Shown here: positions 12,427 to 20,255 of the stretch, one piece after another | Layout: every line of letters begins with the position of its first letter | Numbering within the stretch: position 1 is the first letter of the stretch | From: RUG14223 sp051881075 | Lineage (GTDB): Bacteria > Bacillota > Clostridia > Oscillospirales > Acutalibacteraceae | DNA length: 21,337 nt | Direction of reading: 5' to 3' | Assembly: GCA_051881075.1 (NCBI GenBank) | Contig: JBJEPE010000019.1 | Span: forward strand, 1 to 21,337 | Notes under the pieces: generated by a model | Databases searched by the model: none | The model's input: the letters and a program-made list of their open reading frames with translations, nothing else | What the model was told of the DNA's origin: nothing | Position numbers and translations under genes: made by a program

Positions 12427-14388
12427 TCAATACAGCTTTGCACCTGCGGGAATGCGGTCATCCACCATCAGAAGATTTAGTCCTTCTCTGCCGTTTTCTT
12501 CATGTACGGCAGAAATCAGCATACCCTCAGAATCAATGCCCATCATCTTTCTAGGCGGCAGATTTACGATAGCGATGGCTGTCTTTCCAATCAGCTCGTC
12601 CGGCTCGTAATACTCGTGAATACCGCTTAAAATTACACGGTCTTTACGAACACCGTCATCTAATGTAAATTTCAAAAGCTTCTTGGACTTCGGTACAGCT
12701 TCACAAGCTAAAATTTTTACTGCACGGAAATCGGACTTGCTGAAGGTCTCAAAATCGACATATTCCTCAAACAGCGGTTCGATTTTTACGTTGGAAAAAT
12801 CTATTTTCTCAGGCTCGACTTTTACATCATCTATAGCGGTTTCCTCTGTCTTAGATCTTACATTATTTTCTGTATTTACATCTTTCAAAGGCTTCATCGT
12901 CGGGAAGATAATTACATCCCTTATAGATGCGCTGTCTGTAAGAAGCATTACAAGTCTGTCTATGCCCATGCCCATACCGCCTGTAGGCGCCATGCCGTAC
13001 TCAAGTGCGGTAACAAAGTCTTCATCAAGCATATTTGCCTCTTCATCGCCTGCATCTCTTAGCTGCATCTGACGAACAAATCTTTCACGCTGATCTATAG
13101 GATCGTTAAGCTCTGAGTATGCGTTTGCAAGCTCTCTGCGAGTAACAAAAAGCTCAAATCTCTCTACAAGTGCAGGATTATCCTTCTTACGCTTGGTAAG
13201 AGGTGATACCTCTACAGGGTAGTCCATGATAAATGTAGGCTGTACAAGGTTTTCTTCAACCTTTTCTTCAAAGGCAAGGTTGAGTATATCTCCCCATGTA
13301 TCTGTTGCCTTTGGCTCTAAACCAAGCTGCTTTGCAACCTCACGTGCCTTCTCTGTATCGCCTGTAAATTCTGAGAAATCTACACCGGCATACTGCTTAA
13401 CGGCATCGTTCATTGTCATTCGCTTAAATGGGAGAGAGAGGTCTATTTCCTCGCCCTGATATGTTATTTGGTCTGTACCGCACACAGCTTTAGCGCATTC
13501 GTTGATAAGCTTTTCTGTTATCTCCATCATTCCGTTATAGTCCGTATATGCCTCGTACAGCTCAATAGTGGTAAACTCAGGATTGTGCTTAACATCCATG
13601 CCCTCATTACGGAATAGTCTGCCTATCTCGTAAACCTTTTCCATGCCGCCTACAATAAGCCTTTTAAGGTAAAGCTCAGGTGCAATTCTAAGGTACATAT
13701 CAAGATTAAGTGTATTGTGGTGAGTTATAAACGGTCTGGCTGACGCACCACCCGCAATGGTATTGAGGATTGGCGTTTCCACCTCAATATATCCCTTATC
13801 GTCCAAAATAGAACGAATAGTCTTTATAATCGTACTACGCTTGATAAATGCGTCCTTAACCTCAGGATTAACTATAAGGTCAAGATATCTCTGGCGGTAT
13901 CTTGTATCTGTATCCTTTAATCCATGATACTTCTCAGGCATCGGCCACAGCGACTTAGATAGAAGCTCTATCTCCTGCGCATGAACGGAGATCTCTCCAC
14001 GGCGTGTGCGGAATACAAAGCCCTTAACTGATATAATATCGCCTATATCCCAGTTAGACATACCCCTGTACTTTTCTTCGCCAACGTCATTAATGCGGAT
14101 ATATACCTGCATACGGCCCGTTCTGTCGTGTATATCAACAAAAGAGGCCTTGCCCATATCTCTCCAGCTCATCATACGGCCTGCGATACAAACCGTCTTA
14201 TTCTCATATTCTTCAAAATTCTCTATTATTTCACTAGAAAGCGTATCTCTGTCACAGGTAGTTATCTGAAAGGGGTCTTTGCCGCTTTCCTGCAAATTCT
14301 TAAGCTTGTTTCTGCGCACTTGCAAAATCTCGCTCAAATCCTGCTGTGCCTGCTCAGGTGCGCCGGTAGGTGTGGTGTTTTCACTCAT
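12427..14388 (-). CDS. lysS: Lysyl-tRNA synthetase, class II, with C-terminal tRNA-binding domain
   Basis: Charges tRNA-Lys with lysine, using ATP. At 653 residues it is about 150 longer than the usual ~490-510. Residues 60-145 form the OB-fold anticodon-binding domain (V-C-I-A-G-R-M-M-S-W-R). The class II catalytic core follows, with motif 2 around F-R-N-E-G-M-D-V-K-H-N-P-E-F (259-272) and motif 3 at G-M-G-M-G-I-D-R-L (471-479). The usual LysS end, P-T-M-K-P-L, is at 496-501, but here it runs on through a charged linker (~502-545) into an EMAP-II/Trbp111-like tRNA-binding domain (F-S-K-S-D-F-R-A-V-K-I-L ... L-P-P-R-K-M-M-G-I-D-S-E-G-M-L) like the tail of MetRS. It lies 34 bases after greA. 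A CCCCAT/ATGGGG hairpin (14397-14412) ends nine bases before the ATG and holds the only G-rich ribosome site. Confidence 0.97.
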   Translation of the reverse strand: MSENTTPTGAPEQAQQDLSEILQVRRNKLKNLQESGKDPFQITTCDRDTLSSEIIENFEEYENKTVCIAGRMMSWRDMGKASFVDIHDRTGRMQVYIRINDVGEEKYRGMSNWDIGDIISVKGFVFRTRRGEISVHAQEIELLSKSLWPMPEKYHGLKDTDTRYRQRYLDLIVNPEVKDAFIKRSTIIKTIRSILDDKGYIEVETPILNTIAGGASARPFITHHNTLNLDMYLRIAPELYLKRLIVGGMEKVYEIGRLFRNEGMDVKHNPEFTTIELYEAYTDYNGMMEITEKLINECAKAVCGTDQITYQGEEIDLSLPFKRMTMNDAVKQYAGVDFSEFTGDTEKAREVAKQLGLEPKATDTWGDILNLAFEEKVEENLVQPTFIMDYPVEVSPLTKRKKDNPALVERFELFVTRRELANAYSELNDPIDQRERFVRQMQLRDAGDEEANMLDEDFVTALEYGMAPTGGMGMGIDRLVMLLTDSASIRDVIIFPTMKPLKDVNTENNVRSKTEETAIDDVKVEPEKIDFSNVKIEPLFEEYVDFETFSKSDFRAVKILACEAVPKSKKLLKFTLDDGVRKDRVILSGIHEYYEPDELIGKTAIAIVNLPPRKMMGIDSEGMLISAVHEENGREGLNLLMVDDRIPAGAKLY

Positions 14389-14422
14389 GTTAATGCCCCC
14401 ATATAAATGGGGTACTCCCTTC

Positions 14423-14896
14423 TTACTTTATAATTTCCAGTATCTCGTACTTTTCTATACCGCCCGGTGTTTCAACGTCTATTGTTTCGCCGGCACTGTG
14501 ACCTATAAGGCCTCTGCCTACAGGTGATTCGTCAGATATTCTGCCGTTGATCGGGTCAGCTTCGTTGGAACCTACTATTTGATATATCAATGTTTCATCA
14601 TAGGTGCTGTCATAAACTTTAACCTTTGAACCTATATGAACGTGCTCTGAGCTTAATTCACTTTCATCAATGATTTTTACGTTTTTCAGCATTGCCTCTA
14701 TTGTAGCAATTCTGGCTTCAACCATTGCCTGATCGTTCTTGGCCTCATCGTACTCACTGTTTTCAGATAAGTCACCGAAAGAGAGGGCTACCTTAATTTT
14801 CTCTGCTATTTCTTTACGCTTGACTGTTTTTAATTCATCAAGCTCTGCCTCCAGCTTTTTTAAACCTTCGTCTGTTAATAAAACCTGCTTTTGCAA
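14423..14896 (-). CDS. greA: Transcription elongation factor GreA
   Basis: Binds the secondary channel of RNA polymerase and stimulates cleavage of backtracked transcripts so that stalled complexes can resume. The 157-residue length is standard. The N-terminal coiled coil (1-75) carries the acidic tip loop G-D-L-S-E-N-S-E-Y-D-E-A-K-N (41-54), with Asp42 and Glu45 as the residues that hold catalytic magnesium. The C-terminal FKBP-like domain includes N-G-R-I-S-D-E-S-P-V-G-R-G-L-I-G (about 117-132). The start is TTG (14894-14896) with AAAGGGGG eight bases upstream. It is first in a greA-lysS operon, behind a full-consensus promoter, fitting housekeeping expression. Confidence 0.97.
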   Translation of the reverse strand: MQKQVLLTDEGLKKLEAELDELKTVKRKEIAEKIKVALSFGDLSENSEYDEAKNDQAMVEARIATIEAMLKNVKIIDESELSSEHVHIGSKVKVYDSTYDETLIYQIVGSNEADPINGRISDESPVGRGLIGHSAGETIDVETPGGIEKYEILEIIK

Positions 14897-14937
14897 GTGT
14901 ATTTCCCCCTTTGTAAGGAATAATTATTATCCTATTA

Positions 14938-14966
14938 ATTATAGACAAAATAAACCGCTATGTCAA
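14938..14966 (-). promoter_or_regulatory. Full-consensus sigma-A promoter of greA-lysS
   Basis: On the minus strand TTGACA (14961-14966) and TATAAT (14938-14943) are exactly 17 bases apart. The predicted start near 14931 gives a leader of about 35 bases, with the GGGGG ribosome site inside it. Confidence 0.9.
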
Positions 14967-15078
14967 GTACTGCACAAAATTCCTTGTAAAGTTTTTGCCA
15001 AAACTCAGTATTCATCTATAATCAGAGTATTTTGGTATCTTCTATGGTCATATGAGGTCATATTCAATTTTGTTGTAA

Positions 15079-15264
15079 AATTATTCACTGTCAAATGACG
15101 GAGCTGTCGCACTAACGGTACATCAGTCGATATCTGCAAGGTTTATACTATTTTCATTTTTCAAGTGGGATATTGCATATCTGATGGGCACAGCTGCTTT
15201 CGTAATCGTATTTTACATATTTTTTCTCATCAATTACAACAAGCGACAGCTTGATTTGTTATAG
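15079..15264 (+). pseudogene. Open frame resembling the end of a decayed membrane-protein gene
   Basis: From after a TAA at 15076-15078 the plus strand is open for 61 codons to TAG 15262-15264. It reads like real protein: D-G-A-V-A-L-T-V-H-Q-S-I-S-A-R-F, an amphipathic W-D-I-A-Y-L segment, a hydrophobic helix (M-G-T-A-A-F-V-I-V-F-Y-I-F-F-L-I), then a positively charged end (N-Y-N-K-R-Q-L-D-L-L). It has no good start codon or ribosome site; the only ATG is internal (15184). Upstream, another frame gives W-S-Y-E-V-I-F-N-F-V-V-K-L-F, suggesting a frameshift. I take it as the 3' end of a lost membrane-protein gene; chance cannot be excluded. Confidence 0.35.
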
Positions 15265-15338
15265 CTTGTTCTTATAATTCCTTTTCTATTCTTTTTTCGG
15301 GTGTACTCTCATTATTGACAAAGAGCCGTAATTAATAT

Positions 15339-15383
15339 GAGGCTGCCGCCTCACGGTTCTTAAACCGTATAAGCGACAGCCTC
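15339..15383 (-). terminator. Terminator hairpin downstream of the large secreted protein gene
   Basis: GAGGCTG (15339-15345) pairs with CAGCCTC (15377-15383). CGC/GCG and ACGGTT/AACCGT continue the stem around a CTTA loop. It lies 56 bases after the stop on the minus strand. The T-run is weak on either strand, so direction is inferred from position. Confidence 0.65.
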
Positions 15384-15438
15384 AACTGTGTTTAATTACT
15401 ATTTTATCGTATCAGTTAAATTCTAACGTGATTTACTA

Positions 15439-18400
15439 TTAATATATAAGGAGCTTATAGTATGACGGATATACTGCGAAAAATTCGTTAAGAGTTGATC
15501 TGTAAGATGAACCCGGGTCATTGATTATGTAGCTTGATGATGAATTTACATTACCGCCGTTATAACCAACAACTACTATCCAGTGCTGACCGCCGTTTGA
15601 CTTTTTACCTGCTATTATAGTAGGCTTGCCTGCCTTAAGTCTGTTGTATATCTCTGACAGGTAGTTTGATGGAGCTGTTGAATAGTATGGGCTTGGCCAT
15701 ACTGCAACTGCGCCACCGCTTGTGTAACTCATCTTCTTAGCCATTGCATCAGGATAGATTGTTGTGCCTGTTCTGTATGATTCGCACATTGCTATACTTG
15801 TAGTTGTACAACCGATAGAACCGATTGTTCCGCCATTTGAACCGCCGAGCCAATAGCTGCTCCAGCTTTGACCGAATTGCTTGTAGTTTGGTACTGAAAG
15901 TCTGATTGAGCCGCCACTTGAGCCACTTGATACCGTATATGAGTGATCAAGTAACTTCTTTGTACCCATTGCATCTGTTGCAGAAATTCTATAGTAGTTT
16001 GTACCTGCGCTTGCTCTACCGAATACTATGTAACGGTCAAGGTTTGCTATGGAGTAGCTCTTAGCTGCCGGATTAACTGATTTAGTAGATACTGCTGCGC
16101 CGTTTGAATTATAGATACCTACTGTTACGTTTGTAATAGTGTAGTTTGAAGAAACTGTTCCCCTGATTGAGAAGGATTGACCTACATTAAGTGTACCCGG
16201 AGTATTAGCACCGCTGAGTGACAATGTTGATGCTGCTGCGGCTGCCTGCACTGTGTAAGCATGGTTAAGCAATGTCTTGTTAGATTGCTTTGTATCTGAT
16301 GCTACTATTCTGTAGTAGTTTGTACCTGCGCCTGCCTTACCGAATATGATGTACTTGTCAACGTTAGCTATTGAGTAGCTCTTTGCGTTAGGAGCAACCG
16401 TCTTAGTAGAAACTGCTGCACCGCTTGCATTATAGATACCTACCGTGAGGCTGGTAATATTATAGTTAGAAGAAACTGTACCCTTTATTGAGAAGGACTG
16501 ACCTGCTTTAAGTGTACCCGGAGTATTAGCACCGCTGAGTGAAAGTGTAGATGCAGGGGCGTTTGACTTAACTGTGTAAGCCTGATTTAACAACGTCTTA
16601 GTAACCTGTTGGTCAGTTGCTGTTACCCTATAGTAATTAGTACCTGCCTGTGCCTTATTGAATACTATGTAAGCATCAACAGTAGCAATATTAAAGCTTG
16701 TGCTGTTTGGATTAACGCTTTTGGTTGAGATAGCTGCACCGCTTGCATTATAGATACCTACTGTAACGTTTGTTATCTTGTAATTGGACTTAACTGTTCC
16801 CTTGATTGAGAAGGCCTGACCAACGTTGAGTGATGTAGGATAGTTATGACCGGAAATTGAAAGTGTTGAAGCTGCTGCTGTAGATGTTACCTTATAAGCG
16901 TGGTTTACAAGTGTCTTGCTTGTCTTTGTATCTGATGCTGTGATCTTGTAGTAGTTAGTGCCTACAGGTGCTACACCGAACTTAACATATGCGTCTATGT
17001 TAGCTATGTTATAGCTCTTTGCATTAGGTGTAACTGATTTAGTGGAGAGAGCTGCACCGTTTGCATTGTATATACCTACTGTAACCTTTGTTATAGAGTA
17101 GTTAGATGTAACTGTACCCCTAATGCTGAAGGACTGACCCTGCTTAAGTGAAGGCGGAGTATTGTGACCTGTAATTGTAAGGGTTGATGCAGGTGAATTT
17201 GATGTTACCGTATATGCTCTATTAACAAGCGTCTTAGTTACCTTTTCGTCTGTTGCCATGATCTTATAGTAGTTAGTGCCGGCAGGTGCGAGGTTAAACT
17301 TAACATATGCGTCAACATTCTTGATTGAATAGCTCTTGGCGTTAGGAGCAACTGTCTTAGTTGATATGCCTGCGCCGCTTGCGTTGTAAATGCCTACTGT
17401 AAGACTTGTGATCTTGTAGTTTGATGATACTGTACCGGTTATTGAATATGACTTACCCTGTACAAGTGATGTCGGGTAATTATAGCCCGAAATAGAAAGG
17501 GTAGATGCCGGTGTTGAGCCGCCTGTTACTGTGTATTTCTTATCGAGCAAGGTCTTTGTTACTTTTTCATCTGTTGCCTTAATCTTGTAGTAATTGTCGC
17601 CTGACTTAGCATTACCAAAGATAATATATTTATCTACGTTAGCTATATTATAGCTCTTCGCATTAGGTGAAACTGTCTTTGTTGATACTGAGCCACCGTT
17701 TGCGTTGTAGATACCTACCGTAACACTCTTAATGTTATAGTTAGATGATATTGTACCCTTAATAGAGTATGACTTTCCGGGAGCAAGACTTGTAGGATAG
17801 TTATAGCCTGAAATAGAAAGGGTAGATGCGGCCTGACCTGTTGAGCCAACCGTGTAGGCCTGATTTACGAGTGTCTTTGTTGTTTTCTCGTCGGTAGCTA
17901 CTACCTTATAGTAGTTTGTGCCTTCCTTGGCATTACCGAACTTAATATAGTTATCAACTGAACCTATGCTGAAATATGTACTGCCGCAGTTTGTCTTTCT
18001 CTCGCTGACTGCTGCGCCGCTTGCATTGTAAATACCTACTGTAACGCTCTTAATGTTATAGTTAGATGATACTGTACCGTAGATGCTAAAGGACTGACCC
18101 TTCTTAAGTGTAGAAGGAACATTGTATCCCTCTATCTTAAGCTGTGAAGGACCTGTTGGCTGATATGCTGATTCATTTGCAAGCTCTTGGCAAGTGATCG
18201 GAATATAATATGTTGAATAAAGGTTTGCGAATGTATAGTTAATATCAACGCTCCATGTTGTGTTGTGACGTGAGCTTGAGAAACCGCCCTGCTCTATACA
18301 GGTAACATAACTGCTGTTACCGTTTATAGAACCGTCGCTGTTTTTAACAACCTTAACACCGCTTACAAGTCTTGTATGACCTACAACACCGCTTACTCTG

Positions 18401-18966
18401 GCAACTATTGCATCACCGGGTTGAAGCTTTGCGTATGACGAATACATAGTAGCTGTACCGTTACCTGATGTAATAGTCTTTGTGTTGCTGTTTGATAAAC
18501 GTCCGTTATATGGTCCTACTGTAAGCACGCCTGTGCCGCTGCCCGGGAACATATTACCGGTGTAGCTGAAGCTGATGCTCTTACTTACCTGCTTCCAGGC
18601 ATACATAACTGATGATGAACAGTCGTTGCCTACATAAGCACTTTGTGTAACTGCGCCTATATACTGGTTATTACTGTTAAGATAGCTCTTGAACGTAGCA
18701 AGATTCTGTCTGTTGTACTGAGTATAAGGCATACCCTTATATGTAGTACCTGCATAGAAGAACTTAGAGCTATTGCTCCAGTATGTTATGTTCTTGGAAG
18801 GTGTCCAAGAGATAGTACCCATCGTTCTGTGATAATTTACTACTATTTCTCTGTTACTAGCGGCAGATGTCTTAACAGCCGGAGCTGCAAAAGGCAAACC
18901 TGCTAAGAGAAGTACGAGAGCTAATGCTATCGAGAAAAATCTAATGCGTAATTTTTGATTTGTCAT
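15439..18966 (-). CDS. Secreted repeat protein with N-terminal NlpC/P60-like and C-terminal C39-like cysteine peptidase domains
   Basis: A 1175-residue exported protein. Residues 1-~36 are a Sec signal peptide (basic start, hydrophobic core, A-x-A sites near 30-36). Residues ~38-265 look like an NlpC/P60-type papain-fold domain: N-D-C-S-S-S-V-M-Y-A-W (Cys116), D-A-I-V-A-R-V-S-G-V-V-G-H-T-R-L-V (His197). Seven repeats of ~105 residues fill ~274-1016. Residues ~1021-1175 match Peptidase_C39_2: S-V-P-N-Y-K-Q, I-G-C-T-T-T-S-I-A-M (Cys1053), Q-H-W-I-V-V-V-G-Y (His1128) and I-N-D-P-G (Asp1150), all three catalytic residues present. No LPXTG, S-layer or choline-binding anchor is visible. Likely targets are peptidoglycan (N-domain) and peptides (C-domain). 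AGGAGG stands eight bases before the ATG. Confidence 0.9.
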   Translation of the reverse strand: MTNQKLRIRFFSIALALVLLLAGLPFAAPAVKTSAASNREIVVNYHRTMGTISWTPSKNITYWSNSSKFFYAGTTYKGMPYTQYNRQNLATFKSYLNSNNQYIGAVTQSAYVGNDCSSSVMYAWKQVSKSISFSYTGNMFPGSGTGVLTVGPYNGRLSNSNTKTITSGNGTATMYSSYAKLQPGDAIVARVSGVVGHTRLVSGVKVVKNSDGSINGNSSYVTCIEQGGFSSSRHNTTWSVDINYTFANLYSTYYIPITCQELANESAYQPTGPSQLKIEGYNVPSTLKKGQSFSIYGTVSSNYNIKSVTVGIYNASGAAVSERKTNCGSTYFSIGSVDNYIKFGNAKEGTNYYKVVATDEKTTKTLVNQAYTVGSTGQAASTLSISGYNYPTSLAPGKSYSIKGTISSNYNIKSVTVGIYNANGGSVSTKTVSPNAKSYNIANVDKYIIFGNAKSGDNYYKIKATDEKVTKTLLDKKYTVTGGSTPASTLSISGYNYPTSLVQGKSYSITGTVSSNYKITSLTVGIYNASGAGISTKTVAPNAKSYSIKNVDAYVKFNLAPAGTNYYKIMATDEKVTKTLVNRAYTVTSNSPASTLTITGHNTPPSLKQGQSFSIRGTVTSNYSITKVTVGIYNANGAALSTKSVTPNAKSYNIANIDAYVKFGVAPVGTNYYKITASDTKTSKTLVNHAYKVTSTAAASTLSISGHNYPTSLNVGQAFSIKGTVKSNYKITNVTVGIYNASGAAISTKSVNPNSTSFNIATVDAYIVFNKAQAGTNYYRVTATDQQVTKTLLNQAYTVKSNAPASTLSLSGANTPGTLKAGQSFSIKGTVSSNYNITSLTVGIYNASGAAVSTKTVAPNAKSYSIANVDKYIIFGKAGAGTNYYRIVASDTKQSNKTLLNHAYTVQAAAAASTLSLSGANTPGTLNVGQSFSIRGTVSSNYTITNVTVGIYNSNGAAVSTKSVNPAAKSYSIANLDRYIVFGRASAGTNYYRISATDAMGTKKLLDHSYTVSSGSSGGSIRLSVPNYKQFGQSWSSYWLGGSNGGTIGSIGCTTTSIAMCESYRTGTTIYPDAMAKKMSYTSGGAVAVWPSPYYSTAPSNYLSEIYNRLKAGKPTIIAGKKSNGGQHWIVVVGYNGGNVNSSSSYIINDPGSSYRSTLNEFFAVYPSYYKLLIY
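15920..18147 (-). repeat. Seven tandem ~105-residue beta-rich repeats
   Basis: Each unit follows the order A-S-T-L-S-I-S-G, a P-x-x-L...G-x-x-x-S-I-x-G-T-V segment, S-S-N-Y-x-I-x-x-V-T-V-G-I-Y-N-A-S-G, A-K-S-Y-x-I-x-x-V-D-x-Y-I-x-F, and A-G-T-N-Y-Y-K-I-x-A-T-D-x-x-x-T-K-T-L-L-N-x-A-Y-T-V. Units 2-7 are most alike; unit 1 is the most diverged. The fold is probably immunoglobulin-like. The same unit occurs at least twice in the neighbouring gene at 20256-21337. Similarity at DNA level makes unequal exchange and copy-number change likely. Confidence 0.92.
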
Positions 18967-19004
18967 TACGATAACCTCCTCTAGGTTTATTAGTTTATGG
19001 TTAT

Positions 19005-19034
19005 ATTATAGCATTTGTCAAATTTTCTTGTCAA
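19005..19034 (-). promoter_or_regulatory. Promoter of the large secreted protein gene
   Basis: On the minus strand TTGACA (19029-19034) and TATAAT (19005-19010) are 18 bases apart; a second TTGACA lies inside the spacer. The leader to ATG 18966 is about 30 bases and contains AGAGGAGG. Confidence 0.8.
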
Positions 19035-19234
19035 TTCTTTAAAATTTTTTTGGAATATATGACAAAGGCCTGTTATTTTTTTCTTAAATTTACCATTACC
19101 GTTTATCTTTTTGCCCATAAAAATGTGTATTTATTGTGAATTTTATTTTGTGTAATAAGTAGTTTTTATATATAGACGTGTATTTCTCAGCATTTTAACA
19201 AAAAATCCAATTTTGAATTTTATACTTTTATTTA

Positions 19235-19371
19235 ATTACACTAACTGTAAGTTAAATAGTGTAATATTGTGGGGCTTATTTTTGAAAGAAAGGCCGGCTG
19301 TAATTTTATACGGTTTTATAGCCCACATAAGCTTACTCAATACAGCGGCCAATCGTATAAAAAGAATTACA
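19235..19371. other. Structured intergenic segment between 19040 and 19540
   Basis: ATTACACTA (19235-19243) and TAGTGTAAT (19257-19265) form a perfect dyad with a nested TAACT/AGTTA pair. Further on, GGCC-G-GCTGTA (19292-19302) pairs with TACAGC-GGCC (19341-19350). An alternative pairing, TGTAATT...TATACG (19299-19312) with CGTATA...AATTACA (19354-19371), excludes the first. The segment lies upstream of the promoter of the large secreted gene. The plus strand has a 107-codon open frame (19213-19536) with no ribosome site or family signature, which I do not accept as a gene. It may hold a small RNA or operators. The rest of the 19035-19545 gap shows nothing recognisable. Confidence 0.4.
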
Positions 19372-19545
19372 TGGGAAGTTCTTGTTTATTTTTTATCATG
19401 TACAAATTGTTTATTTCTTTATAAAAGAACGTTGACTGATTTTATAGAATACAAAATAAAACTTCTGTATTTATTAGAACACCTCTTTGATAATAATACG
19501 GGTAACTGTAACCTTATACTACACGGTAGGGAATAGGCAAAAAAC

Positions 19546-19580
19546 AACGCTGAAACTAACTACAAGTTAATTTCAGCGTT
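19546..19580 (-). terminator. Intrinsic terminator downstream of the lipoprotein gene
   Basis: AACGCTGAAA (19546-19555) and TTTCAGCGTT (19571-19580) pair perfectly, extended by TAACT/AGTTA around a short loop. On the minus strand it is followed by GTTTTTTG, a good T-run. It ends the unit that includes 19714-20244; the gap 19581-19713 shows nothing else. Confidence 0.88.
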
Positions 19581-19713
19581 TATTATCAGTTATTGATATG
19601 AATATTAAATCTTTAAAACTATCACTCAGGTCGATTTTACAGTGTCTTTAAAACATAGACGTATTATACAAAGTTATCTGATGGATTTTTTCTCAATCTT
19701 TATATACATCTTA

Positions 19714-20244
19714 TTACTGCATAACAAAAGACTTATACGTCTTAACATTTACTTCATATGTTATGTCAGTTACAACGCTTATATCGTCTTTTTGCACTTC
19801 AACCTGAACAATTAAATTAAAGCTCTTGCCATCCGTTATTGCAATATCATCCTTATTAAATGTTTCTCCGTCAACTACGCCTGTAAATATATTCTGAGCA
19901 TTTTTGTTAAATGAAACTTTTTTATTCAACTGATGTTCCAAAAGAGTTTTTTCATTCTCTTTGATACATACATTTTTAACGGTAACCTCTTTTTCTGTCT
20001 TTGAATAAGAAGTTACATATATAATATATTCGTCGTAGTTAATTTCTTTGATCTCAGGTATTATTACAACATCTTCAACTCTGGCAAAATCAAATTGACT
20101 GGATGTAAAATAGTCCTCATTCTCAAAGCCACTAATATTTTTGATATTGAATTCTTTTAAGCTTTGCTTTGTATGGCAAGCAGTCATCCCTAATAGGATA
20201 ACTATGAGTAATATAGTAGTTATTGCTCTTATAAACTTTTTCAC
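19714..20244 (-). CDS. Small lipoprotein encoded directly after a secreted repeat protein
   Basis: A 176-residue predicted lipoprotein. The signal is K-K-F-I-R followed by a hydrophobic run and lipobox G-M-T-A-C, so Cys23 would be acylated and the rest would lie outside the membrane. The mature part has alternating strands (V-V-I-I-P-E-I-K-E-I, E-Y-I-I-Y-V-T-S-Y, K-E-V-T-V-K-N-V), suggesting one beta-sandwich domain; no family recognised. The start is GTG (20242-20244), 11 bases after the stop of the preceding gene and without a clear ribosome site, so translation is probably coupled. A terminator closes the unit. Pairing with a secreted repeat protein that has a distinct C-terminal domain would fit an immunity or anchoring partner; this is inference. 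Confidence 0.82.
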   Translation of the reverse strand: MKKFIRAITTILLIVILLGMTACHTKQSLKEFNIKNISGFENEDYFTSSQFDFARVEDVVIIPEIKEINYDEYIIYVTSYSKTEKEVTVKNVCIKENEKTLLEHQLNKKVSFNKNAQNIFTGVVDGETFNKDDIAITDGKSFNLIVQVEVQKDDISVVTDITYEVNVKTYKSFVMQ

Positions 20245-20255
20245 TTAAATTACCA

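Noticed and set aside
15920..18147. CRISPR-like array suspected from the regular DNA repeat spacing
   Set aside because: The unit is ~315 bases, in frame and coding for a protein repeat; there are no short palindromic repeats with unique spacers.
19213..19536. 107-codon plus-strand open frame
   Set aside because: No ribosome site, low-complexity Leu/Phe/Tyr-rich sequence typical of translated AT-rich DNA, and it overlaps several hairpins; no family signature.
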